Of a stretch of DNA of 5,066 bases, positions 1 through 5,066 are shown one piece after another; positions within the stretch are counted from its first letter, which is position 1; each line of letters starts with the position of its first letter. Under the pieces are notes generated by a model, which was given only the letters and a program-made list of their open reading frames with translations, was not told the origin of the DNA and ran no database searches. A program made the position numbers and the translations under genes. The stretch is from an uncultured Oscillospiraceae bacterium (GTDB lineage Bacteria > Bacillota > Clostridia > Oscillospirales > Oscillospiraceae): NCBI GenBank assembly GCA_910579595.1, contig CAJTVM010000145.1, forward strand, positions 1-5,066, in the 5' to 3' direction.

Positions 1-1126
1 CCTTGGAGTCGATGGCGGAGATGATGGCCTCCTTGCCCCGGATGTTGTTGGCGTCGGCGTCCATCTTCACGCCCATGAACTCCAGGCCGGAGGCGATGGC
101 CATGCGCTGCTGGCTGTCGTTCTCGCCCACGCCGGCGGTGAAGATGATGGCGTCCACCCCGCCCATGGCGGCGGCATACGCGCCAATATACTTCTTTACA
201 CTGTAGTTGAACATCTCCAAAGCCAATTCCGCCCGCTGGTTGCCGCCCTCGGCGGCGGAGCACAGGTCGCGGAAGTCGGAGGACACGCCGGACACACCCT
301 GTACGCCGGACTTCTTGTTGAGCACGTTGAGCATTTCCTTGATGTCCATGTGATACTTGTTCATCAGGAACTCCAGGATGCCCGCGTCCAGATCGCCGGA
401 ACGGGTGCCCATGGGCAGGCCGGCCAGGGGGGTAAAGCCCATGGAGGTGTCCACGCTCTTGCCGCCGCACACCGCGGCGATGGAGGAACCGTTGCCCAGG
501 TGGCAGGAGATGAGTTTCAGCGTGCTGAGGGGTTTGCCCAGCATATCCGCCGCCCGCTGGGTGACGTACTTGTGGCTGGTGCCGTGGAAGCCGTAGCGGC
601 GCACCTTGTCCTGCTCGTAGTACTCGTAGGGCAGGGCATAGGTGTAGGCCACGGGGGGCATGGTCTGGTGGAAGGCGGTGTCGAACACGGCCACCTGGGG
701 CACGTCGGGACCCATGACGGCGGTGCAGGCCTTGATGCCGGTGATGTTGGCGGGGTTGTGCAGGGGGGCCAGGGGGATGCACTCCTCCAGGGCGGCCATC
801 ACCTTGCCGTCGATTTTGACGGATCCGGCGAAGGTTTCGCCGCCGTGGACGACGCGGTGGCCCACCGCCTCGATTTCCTTCATGGAGCCAACCACGCCGT
901 TGGCGGGATCGACCAGGGCGTCCAGCACCGCCTGGATGGCCTCGGAATGGGTGGGCATGGCCACGTCCTGGGCGTCGATTGTGTTTTTGCCGGGGGCCTT
1001 GTAGGTGAATTTGCCGTCGATGCCGATGCGCTCGCACAGACCCTTGGCCAGCACCTCCTGGCTGCCGGTGTCCAGCAGCTGGTATTTCAAGGACGAGCTG
1101 CCGGCGTTGATAACGAGAACTTTCAT
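1..1126 (-). CDS. ackA: Acetate kinase, C-terminus cut by window edge
   Basis: Acetate kinase transfers phosphate between acetyl phosphate and ADP, giving acetate and ATP. It is the cytoplasmic ATP-yielding step of the Pta-AckA pathway in fermenters. I translated 375 residues from the complement. Motifs, with expected functions from the Methanosarcina enzyme: N7 in INAGSSS (phosphate binding), HRVVHGGE at 90-97 with R91, H123 in PLHNPAN, D149 in VFDTAFHQT, H181 in FHGTSH, HLGNGSS at 209-215, R242 in MGTRSGDLD, and FTAGVGEN at 329-336 (nucleotide pocket). Every expected residue in the visible part is present. The family is about 395-400 residues long, so some 20-25 C-terminal residues, including the catalytic Glu near 384, lie beyond position 1. 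The start is fixed by AAAGGAG at 1135-1141, 8 bases before ATG. It is transcribed divergently from tmcAL. No pta lies in the window; it could be downstream, outside it. Confidence 0.97.
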   Translation of the reverse strand, partial: MKVLVINAGSSSLKYQLLDTGSQEVLAKGLCERIGIDGKFTYKAPGKNTIDAQDVAMPTHSEAIQAVLDALVDPANGVVGSMKEIEAVGHRVVHGGETFAGSVKIDGKVMAALEECIPLAPLHNPANITGIKACTAVMGPDVPQVAVFDTAFHQTMPPVAYTYALPYEYYEQDKVRRYGFHGTSHKYVTQRAADMLGKPLSTLKLISCHLGNGSSIAAVCGGKSVDTSMGFTPLAGLPMGTRSGDLDAGILEFLMNKYHMDIKEMLNVLNKKSGVQGVSGVSSDFRDLCSAAEGGNQRAELALEMFNYSVKKYIGAYAAAMGGVDAIIFTAGVGENDSQQRMAIASGLEFMGVKMDADANNIRGKEAIISAIDSK

Positions 1127-1134
1127 GTTCCGCA

Positions 1135-1141
1135 CTCCTTT
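1135..1141 (-). promoter_or_regulatory. ackA ribosome binding site
   Basis: On the minus strand this reads AAAGGAG, 8 bases before the ATG at 1126-1124. It supports that start, and the protein begins directly with the conserved MKVLVINAGSSS motif. Confidence 0.85.
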
Positions 1142-1169
1142 GCTGCAGGGCTCTTAATGGGACCCTTTT

Positions 1170-1198
1170 AATTTAAAACCTGCCAATCTCTCTCACAA
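1170..1198 (-). promoter_or_regulatory. Candidate proximal ackA promoter
   Basis: The minus strand reads TTGTGA (1198-1193), a 17-base spacer, then TAAATT (1175-1170). Each hexamer matches 4 of 6 sigma-A consensus bases. Transcription would start near 1163, giving a leader of roughly 35-40 bases. The -10 box lies inside a near-perfect AT dyad, TTTTAA-T-TTAAAA (1166-1178), which could ease melting or bind a regulator. This is a by-eye call. Confidence 0.4.
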
Positions 1199-1212
1199 TG
1201 ATGCGGTTTGCC

Positions 1213-1242
1213 TTTACTTCGACCTGCCTTTGGTATTATAAT
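1213..1242 (+). promoter_or_regulatory. Candidate tmcAL promoter
   Basis: TTTACT (1213-1218), an 18-base spacer and a perfect TATAAT (1237-1242). Transcription would begin near 1249, leaving a leader of about 125 bases before the tmcAL ATG. The -10 sits in the palindrome ATTATAAT (1235-1242), so the complement also shows TATAAT, but I find no matching -35 there. A second -10-like TATACT at 1296-1301 has no usable -35 on this strand. Confidence 0.4.
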
Positions 1243-1265
1243 GAAAGAAGGCCGAAGCTTGGGAC

Positions 1266-1280
1266 AGCGGCAGGGCCGCT
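1266..1280. repeat. Short GC hairpin between divergent promoters
   Basis: AGCGGC-AGG-GCCGCT forms a 6-bp stem with a 3-base loop. No T tract follows on either strand, so it is not a standard terminator. It falls in the predicted leaders of both divergent transcripts. Role unknown. Confidence 0.3.
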
Positions 1281-1293
1281 TGATAACGGACAT

Positions 1294-1322
1294 ATTATAC
1301 TACGGGGGCGGCAATACCGCAA
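1294..1322 (-). promoter_or_regulatory. Candidate distal ackA promoter
   Basis: The minus strand reads TTGCGG (1322-1317), exactly 17 bases, then a perfect TATAAT (1299-1294). The -35 keeps the TTG core. A transcript from here would carry a leader of about 160 bases and would run through the candidate tmcAL promoter on the other strand. The box match is good, but the long leader makes its role uncertain. Confidence 0.4.
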
Positions 1323-1360
1323 GTGTTTTTTGTGCAGAAGCGCGGAGAAGCGGACAGTAA

Positions 1361-1365
1361 AGGAG
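1361..1365 (+). promoter_or_regulatory. tmcAL ribosome binding site
   Basis: AGGAG, extended upstream to AAAGGAG, lies 8 bases before the ATG at 1374. It selects this start over the in-frame ATG at 1323, which would add 17 residues before the conserved N-terminal motif and has no good Shine-Dalgarno sequence. Confidence 0.85.
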
Positions 1366-1373
1366 AAAAACGG

Positions 1374-2495
1374 ATGAACACAGTGGGCATCATTGCGGAG
1401 TACAATCCCTTTCACGCCGGACACGCCTTCCACGTCGCGGAAACCCGGCGGCGGCTGGGGGAGTGCGCCGTGGCCGCTGTGATGAGCGGGAATTTCGTCC
1501 AGCGGGGGGAGTGCGCTGTGCTGGACAAGTGGACGCGGGCAAAAGCCGCCCTGAAGGGCGGCGTGGATCTGGTGCTGGAGCTGCCCACGGTATGGGCGGT
1601 GTCCTCGGCGGAGTGCTTCGCCCGGGGGGCGGCGGGCATTCTGGAGGGCACAGGCGTGGTTTCACGCCTGTCCTTTGGCAGCGAGTGCGGCGATGTGGAC
1701 AAGCTCCAGCGGGTGGCCGTGTGTCTGGATAGTCCCCGCTATCTGGATGAGCTGCGCCGCTTTTTGGATGAGGGGCTGCCCTTTGCCGCCTGCCGCCAGG
1801 CGGCGGTGGGGGAGCTGCTGGGATCGGAACCGGCGGAATTGCTGGCCCAGCCCAACAACAATTTGGGCATTGAGTATATCCGGGCGCTGAACGCCCTGGG
1901 CAGCGGCATCCGGTCCGTCACCATTCCCCGGACGGGGGCGGGGCACGACGGGGGGGAGCATCCGGAGTACCCCTCCGCCTCCTTTGTGCGGGAGCAGATC
2001 CGCTCCGGGGCGCTGGGGGCGGAGAACCCCGCCTGGATGAAAAACGGGGAGCGGTGGGTGCTGGGCGCCCTGCGCGCCATGGACGGGGAGGATTTCGCCG
2101 CCCTGCCCGACTGCGGGGAGGGGCTGTCCCAGAGGATTTACCGGGCGGCGCGGCAGGGGGCCGCGCTGGAGGAGGTATACGATTTGGCCAAGACCAAGCG
2201 GTATGCCCACGCCCGCATCCGGCGGGCCGTTTTGTGGGGGGCGCTGGGGCTGACGCTGGCCGGCAGGCCGGAATTCCCGCCCTATCTCCGGGTGCTGGGG
2301 GCAAACGAGCGGGGGCGGGGGCTGCTGCGGGAGATGAAAACCGCCGCTTCCCTGCCAGTGATCACCAAGCCCGCCCACGGGAAGGGAATCCCGCTGTTTG
2401 AATTGGAGGCCCGGTGCACCGATTTGTACCAGCTTTGCCGCCGGGAACCCGGCCCCTGCGGGCTGGAGTGGACGACAAACCCGGTTATGATCTGA
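1374..2495 (+). CDS. tmcAL: tRNA(Met) cytidine acetate ligase TmcAL
   Basis: The product is 373 residues and belongs to the TmcAL (formerly YlbM, nucleotidyltransferase-like) family. In Bacillus subtilis this enzyme activates acetate with ATP to acetyl-adenylate and acetylates C34 of elongator tRNA-Met, giving ac4C at the wobble position. The N-terminal Rossmann-type domain opens with GIIAEYNPFHAGHAFHV; HAGH (14-17) is the nucleotidyltransferase HxGH motif. Next come VMSGNFVQRGE (36-46), KWTRAKAAL (52-60), VDLVLELP (64-71), LSFGSE (99-104), NNNLGIEYI (161-169) and IPRTGAGHD (184-192). The C-terminal half, less conserved, should be the tRNA-binding region. Length is slightly below the usual ~400, with no frameshift seen. 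The start is set by AGGAG 8 bases upstream. It is divergent from ackA, whose product makes acetate, the substrate used here. Cytoplasmic. Assignment by motif recognition is strong. Confidence 0.94.
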   Translation: MNTVGIIAEYNPFHAGHAFHVAETRRRLGECAVAAVMSGNFVQRGECAVLDKWTRAKAALKGGVDLVLELPTVWAVSSAECFARGAAGILEGTGVVSRLSFGSECGDVDKLQRVAVCLDSPRYLDELRRFLDEGLPFAACRQAAVGELLGSEPAELLAQPNNNLGIEYIRALNALGSGIRSVTIPRTGAGHDGGEHPEYPSASFVREQIRSGALGAENPAWMKNGERWVLGALRAMDGEDFAALPDCGEGLSQRIYRAARQGAALEEVYDLAKTKRYAHARIRRAVLWGALGLTLAGRPEFPPYLRVLGANERGRGLLREMKTAASLPVITKPAHGKGIPLFELEARCTDLYQLCRREPGPCGLEWTTNPVMI

Positions 2496-2506
2496 TTCCT
2501 AACCGG
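2481..2506 (+). other. Hairpin overlapping the tmcAL stop codon
   Basis: CCGGTTA (2481-2487) pairs perfectly with TAACCGG (2500-2506) around a 12-base loop that contains the tmcAL TGA (2493-2495). No T tract follows, so it is a poor intrinsic terminator. It may be a 3'-end stabilising structure or chance. No better terminator is visible before the next gene. Confidence 0.3.
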
Positions 2507-2589
2507 CCCAGCTCCATACCAAGTTCGAATGCTGATGTATAGAGATCTAACATTATGTTATTCATTCTTGTACTCCTCCAATCAGAACA

Positions 2590-2603
2590 GGAAATTTAAA
2601 TCC
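2590..2603. promoter_or_regulatory. Operator-like element, copy 1
   Basis: GGAAATTTAAATCC is repeated at 2619-2632 with 12 of 14 bases identical. This copy sits in a larger imperfect dyad: CAGGA (2588-2592) and TCCTG (2601-2605) are perfect inverted arms 8 bases apart, and the outer GA/TC (2585-2586, 2607-2608) pair after one mismatch. Symmetry, AT-rich centre and position just upstream of an Xre-type gene are typical of a repressor operator. Binding is inferred, not shown. Confidence 0.45.
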
Positions 2604-2618
2604 TGCTCCGATTATATG

Positions 2619-2632
2619 GGAAATATAAGTCC
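2619..2632. promoter_or_regulatory. Operator-like element, copy 2
   Basis: GGAAATATAAGTCC is a 12/14 copy of the element at 2590-2603, starting 29 bases downstream and keeping the GGA-N8-TCC arms. It includes TATAAG (2624-2629), a possible -10 box, though no convincing -35 lies 16-18 bases before it. It ends 17 bases before the ATG of the Xre gene, so a bound repressor here could block transcription. Confidence 0.4.
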
Positions 2633-2649
2633 TTGTCAAGGGGGTTATT

Positions 2650-2871
2650 ATGCGAGATTTCAGCGAAGTGCTCCGCGAGCTGCGGATAGAAAAAAAGATC
2701 TCCCAAAAAGCGCTGGGGGAGGTCTTGGGAATCAGCGACCGCAATATCCGTTTTTACGAAACCGGCGAACACCGGCCCGATTTTGAGGGCCTGTTAATTC
2801 TGGCCGACTATTTCCAGGTGTCTCTGGACTACCTGGTGGGCCGAAGCGAGGAAAGGAAGTTATCGAAATGA
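2650..2871 (+). CDS. Xre-family helix-turn-helix regulator
   Basis: A 73-residue single-domain DNA-binding protein of the Cro/C1 (HTH_3) class. The domain spans about residues 5-63: helix 1 FSEVLRELRIEKK, helix 2 SQKALGEVLG (18-27), recognition helix from ISDRNIRFYE (28-37), then TGEHRPDFEGLLILADYFQVSLDYLVGRS, the usual end of small Xre regulators. There is no sensor or dimerisation domain beyond this, so it probably acts as a compact repressor. The start has AAGGGGG (2638-2644) 5 bases upstream, a moderate RBS. Its stop lies inside the pepT start (ATGA), indicating one transcript and translational coupling. Upstream lie two operator-like repeats, suggesting autoregulation. By eye its codons are less GC-biased than its neighbours' (TTA, ATA, CGA and TCG occur). 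The ligand and targets are unknown; control of pepT is inferred. Confidence 0.9.
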   Translation: MRDFSEVLRELRIEKKISQKALGEVLGISDRNIRFYETGEHRPDFEGLLILADYFQVSLDYLVGRSEERKLSK

Positions 2872-4085
2872 AAGCCTATGAACGCCTTTTGAAGTACGTC
2901 AAAATCAACACCGCCTCCTCCCCGGAGACGGGGGCCACCCCCTCCACCCCCGGCCAGTGGGATCTGGCCCGCCTGCTGGTGGAGGAGCTGAAAGAGCTGG
3001 GGCTGGAAAGCCCAAGCGTGGACGGCAATTGCATCGTTACCGCCTGGCTCCCCGCAACCCAGGGGCTGGAGCACATCCCCGCCTTGGGCTTCCTGGCCCA
3101 CATGGACACCGCCCCCGCCTTTTCCGGGGAAAACGTCAACCCCATTATGCACGAAAACTATGACGGCGGCGATATCGTCCTGCCCCGGGAGGGACGGGTG
3201 ATCTCCGCCGCCGGTTTCCCCTGGCTGTCCCGGTTCAAGGGCAAGACCCTCATCACCGCCGATGGCTCCACCCTGCTGGGGGCGGACGACAAAGCGGGGA
3301 TCGCCGAGATCATGACGCTGTGTGAACGGCTCATTACCGAAAACCGCCCCCACGGGCGGCTGTGCGTCGCATTCACCCCCGACGAGGAGATCGGCGAAGG
3401 CCCCGACCATTTCGACGTGCCCGCGTTCGGGGCGAAATACGCCTACACCGTGGACGGCTCCGCCCCCGGCGTCATCGCCTATGAGAACTTCAACGCCGCC
3501 TCTGCGGTGGTGGACATCACCGGCGTGTCCGTCCATCCCGGCGCAGCCAAGGGCATCATGGAAAACGCCCTGCTCATCGCCCAGGAGTTCAACGCCCTGC
3601 TCCCCCCCGACGCCATCCCCGGGAAAACCGAGGGCTACCAGGGCTTTTTCCATCTGGATGCCCTGACGGGCACCGCCGCCTCCGCCCGGATGGAGTATAT
3701 CGTCCGGGATCACGACAAGGGCGAGTTCACGGTGAAGCAGGGGCTGATGAAGCGGGCCGCCGCCCAGGTCCAGGCCGCCCACCCCACCGCCCAAATCGAG
3801 CTGACCCTGACGGACAGCTACTACAACATGAAGGAGCGGCTGGAGGGCTGTATGCACCTGGTGGACAACGCCAACCGGGCGGCGGAGCTGGCCGGCGTCA
3901 CCCCCGCCGCCGACGCCATCCGGGGCGGCACCGACGGGGCGCGGCTGAGCTATATGGGCCTGCCCTGCCCCAACCTGGGCACCGGGGGCTACAACTTCCA
4001 CGGGCCGCTGGAGCTGTGCTGCGTGGAGGAGATGGACACCGCGGTGGAGATTCTTCTCCACATCGTGGCGCTGTATGCCCAATGA
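2868..4085 (+). CDS. pepT: Tripeptidase T (peptidase M20B)
   Basis: A 405-residue zinc aminopeptidase that removes the N-terminal residue from tripeptides in the cytoplasm, in the last stage of peptide use. Length matches enteric PepT (~408), and catalytic residues fall at nearly the same numbers: H78 and D80 in FLAHMD, D140 in LLGADDKAG, E173-E174 in TPDEEIGEG, D196 in YTVDG, and H378 in GGYNFHG. These are the two-zinc ligands, the general-base glutamate (E173) and the Asp that supports the zinc-ligand His (D80). The dimerisation/lid domain includes SVHPGAAKG (221-229, H223) and RGGTDGARLSYMG (352-364) follows. The start ATG overlaps the stop of the Xre gene by four bases. An AAAGGAAG stretch (2852-2859) inside that gene is a modest RBS, so coupling probably helps translation. 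No signal peptide. No key residue is missing. Confidence 0.96.
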   Translation: MKAYERLLKYVKINTASSPETGATPSTPGQWDLARLLVEELKELGLESPSVDGNCIVTAWLPATQGLEHIPALGFLAHMDTAPAFSGENVNPIMHENYDGGDIVLPREGRVISAAGFPWLSRFKGKTLITADGSTLLGADDKAGIAEIMTLCERLITENRPHGRLCVAFTPDEEIGEGPDHFDVPAFGAKYAYTVDGSAPGVIAYENFNAASAVVDITGVSVHPGAAKGIMENALLIAQEFNALLPPDAIPGKTEGYQGFFHLDALTGTAASARMEYIVRDHDKGEFTVKQGLMKRAAAQVQAAHPTAQIELTLTDSYYNMKERLEGCMHLVDNANRAAELAGVTPAADAIRGGTDGARLSYMGLPCPNLGTGGYNFHGPLELCCVEEMDTAVEILLHIVALYAQ

Positions 4086-4122
4086 TTCACAGTTTGTTGA
4101 TTATTTTCCAGTCAGGCGGGGC

Positions 4123-4128
4123 TATAAT
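4123..4128 (+). promoter_or_regulatory. Candidate -10 box of the rhomboid-like gene
   Basis: A perfect TATAAT lies in the pepT-rhomboid gap, about 45 bases before the chosen start. The best -35, TTGATT (4097-4102), is 20 bases upstream, longer than ideal, and no better hexamer is at 16-18 bases. It suggests an independent promoter, with read-through from pepT still possible. Confidence 0.4.
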
Positions 4129-4154
4129 AACCAACAACCGTCCAAGCGTCCGGT

Positions 4155-4163
4155 TAAGGAGGG
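4155..4163 (+). promoter_or_regulatory. Ribosome binding site of the rhomboid-like gene
   Basis: TAAGGAGGG is a near-perfect anti-Shine-Dalgarno match, with GGAGG 11 bases from ATG 4174 and 8 bases from an adjacent in-frame TTG at 4171. Either could be used; the proteins differ by one residue. It argues against the longer in-frame start at 4075, which overlaps pepT and would put this site inside the coding region. Confidence 0.8.
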
Positions 4164-4173
4164 AAACCCTTTG

Positions 4174-5022
4174 ATGTATCGAAACGACTATTACGGACCC
4201 ATTGACAAATTTTGCTCCAAGCACCCCCGGTTCGGCGTGACCAACCTGATGCTGTACGTTGCCATCGGGCAGGCGGCGGTGGGGCTGCTCAGCCTGTTCA
4301 GCCAGAACCTGTTCAGCCTTCTGTTTATGTTCAGCGGCCCCGCCATTCTCCGCGGGGAGATCTGGCGGCTGGCGACCTTTGTCTTTGTGCCCAAGGTGAC
4401 CAACCCCTTCTACCTGCTGCTGAGCTGCTACGTCATTTTCTGGACGGGCCAGATGCTGGAACGGGAGTGGGGCACCGCAAAGTTCAACCTGTTCTACCTG
4501 TGCGGCATCGTGCTGTCCGACCTGCTGGGGCTGGCGGTGGGCTACGCCGATATCTATTACATCAACCTGTCCATCTTCCTGGTGATAGCCACCCTGTACG
4601 GCGAGGCGCAGGTGCTGTTTATGTTCGTCATCCCCATCAAGATGAAGTGGCTGGCCTTGATTGATGTGGTGCTGATTCTGGTGGACGTGGTACAGCGTGC
4701 CCAGGCGGGGCTGTGGTTCGCCGCCCTGGCTCCCCTGGCCAGCTTTGTGAACTACTTCATCTTTACCTGGGGCTTCTGGTCCATGAAGCTGGGCTTTGTC
4801 AAGCGGCGGGCGGATCCCCAGGTGATCAATTTCAAGCGGGCCAAGCGGCTGGCGGAGAGAAAAGCCAAGGAGACGGGGGGCTTCCTCCACAAGTGCGCGG
4901 TGTGCGGCCTCACGGATCAGGACGACCCAAATATGGAGTTCCGCTACTGCTCCAAGTGCGACGGGTATTACTGCTACTGCGCCAACCACATCAACAACCA
5001 CATCCATATCCGGCAGGATTAA
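4174..5022 (+). CDS. Rhomboid-fold membrane protein with zinc-binding tail
   Basis: A 282-residue protein. Hydrophobic stretches at about 23-44, 66-92, 104-124, 129-150, 158-174 and 180-203 give roughly six membrane helices. GEIWRLATF (61-69) resembles the rhomboid loop-1 WR motif, and the helix-3 region (EREWGTAKFNLFYL, 96-109) also fits a rhomboid/derlin fold. Active rhomboids need GxSG in helix 4 and a His in helix 6. Helix 4 here reads INLSIFLVIA (130-139), with S133 but no glycines around it, and helix 6 (FVNYFIFTWGFW) has no His, so proteolysis is unlikely. A basic linker (207-233) leads to a cytoplasmic Cys/His domain: CAVC (241-244), CSKC (259-262), C267, C269, H272, H276 and H278, enough for two zinc ions in an AN1- or RING-like spacing. 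Annotation pipelines would probably call it a rhomboid protease or hypothetical protein. Partner and function unknown; role as a membrane adaptor is inferred. Confidence 0.8.
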   Translation: MYRNDYYGPIDKFCSKHPRFGVTNLMLYVAIGQAAVGLLSLFSQNLFSLLFMFSGPAILRGEIWRLATFVFVPKVTNPFYLLLSCYVIFWTGQMLEREWGTAKFNLFYLCGIVLSDLLGLAVGYADIYYINLSIFLVIATLYGEAQVLFMFVIPIKMKWLALIDVVLILVDVVQRAQAGLWFAALAPLASFVNYFIFTWGFWSMKLGFVKRRADPQVINFKRAKRLAERKAKETGGFLHKCAVCGLTDQDDPNMEFRYCSKCDGYYCYCANHINNHIHIRQD

Positions 5023-5066
5023 AGGGAAACCCCGCTGCGCAGATAAAGGAAGTCCCCCGCCGTTGG
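5023..5066. other. Unassigned right-edge sequence
   Basis: These 44 bases follow the stop of the rhomboid-like gene. CTGCGCAG (5034-5041) is a short palindrome, but there is no stem followed by a T tract, no convincing ORF start and no RNA gene. The terminator or next gene would lie beyond the edge. Confidence 0.3.

Noticed and set aside
350..1171. Long plus-strand open frame (273 codons) across the ackA region
   Set aside because: It lies opposite ackA, whose minus-strand frame shows every acetate kinase motif. The plus-strand translation is low-complexity, rich in Gly/His/Val, as expected for the shadow of GC-rich coding DNA.
1281..1294. Possible catabolite-response (cre) site, TGATAACGGACATA
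   Set aside because: CcpA control of ackA is known in Bacillus, but this matches only about 8 of 11 constrained cre positions and breaks the symmetry, so it is within chance.
2529..2786. 85-codon plus-strand frame spanning the tmcAL-Xre gap
   Set aside because: It overlaps the Xre gene in another frame, has no good RBS, and its translation resembles no family.
2829..4082. Minus-strand open frame of 417 codons opposite pepT
   Set aside because: Its translation is Gly/His/Val-rich with no recognisable domain, it starts without a ribosome binding site, and pepT on the plus strand is unambiguous with all catalytic residues.
4136..4155. AACCG/CGGTT hairpin just before the rhomboid-like gene's RBS, as an RNA switch
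   Set aside because: Only five base pairs with a 10-base loop, touching just the first base of the Shine-Dalgarno region; too weak to claim a riboswitch or thermosensor.
4075..4173. N-terminal extension of the rhomboid-like protein from ATG 4075
   Set aside because: It would overlap the pepT end, run through a TATAAT box and the strong RBS, and add a polar segment with no family resemblance.
4087..5007. Minus-strand open frame of 306 codons opposite the rhomboid-like gene
   Set aside because: No domain and no RBS are seen. The plus-strand frame has a strong Shine-Dalgarno sequence, membrane helices and ordered Cys pairs.

Overview
The window reads as chromosomal DNA from a GC-rich member of the Clostridia, most likely an Oscillospiraceae/Ruminococcaceae-type gut anaerobe. 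This is inferred from strongly GC-biased third codon positions, well-formed AGGAG-type ribosome binding sites, and the gene set: acetate kinase, the Firmicutes-type tRNA enzyme TmcAL, tripeptidase T, and a rhomboid-fold membrane protein with a Cys/His tail. No marker gene fixes the genus.

Layout. Positions 1-1126 (minus strand) hold acetate kinase (ackA), complete at its N-terminus and cut by the left window edge about 20-25 residues before its usual end. A 247-base divergent intergenic region (1127-1373) carries candidate promoters in both directions. Positions 1374-2495 (plus) encode TmcAL, which makes N4-acetylcytidine at the wobble base of elongator tRNA-Met from acetate and ATP. A 154-base, noticeably AT-richer gap (2496-2649) follows; it holds a hairpin at the tmcAL stop and two near-identical GGA-N8-TCC elements that look like operators. 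Positions 2650-2871 encode a 73-residue Xre-type repressor whose stop overlaps the start of pepT (2868-4085, tripeptidase T) in an ATGA junction. After an 88-base gap with a TATAAT box, positions 4174-5022 encode a six-helix rhomboid-fold protein that seems to lack the catalytic dyad and ends in a Cys/His-rich, probably zinc-binding domain. The last 44 bases show nothing assignable.

How the genes fit together. ackA and tmcAL both handle acetate: AckA interconverts acetyl phosphate and acetate, while TmcAL consumes acetate to modify tRNA. Their divergent pairing is therefore metabolically sensible, although shared regulation is only inferred. The Xre gene and pepT form a translationally coupled pair, which suggests a small repressor controlling itself and a cytoplasmic peptidase. 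The rhomboid-like gene probably has its own promoter, with some possible read-through from pepT.

I see no mobile element, CRISPR array, tRNA or rRNA. Nothing here is clearly an undescribed system. The best leads are the repeated operator-like element before the Xre-pepT pair, and the apparently inactive rhomboid with a zinc-binding tail.
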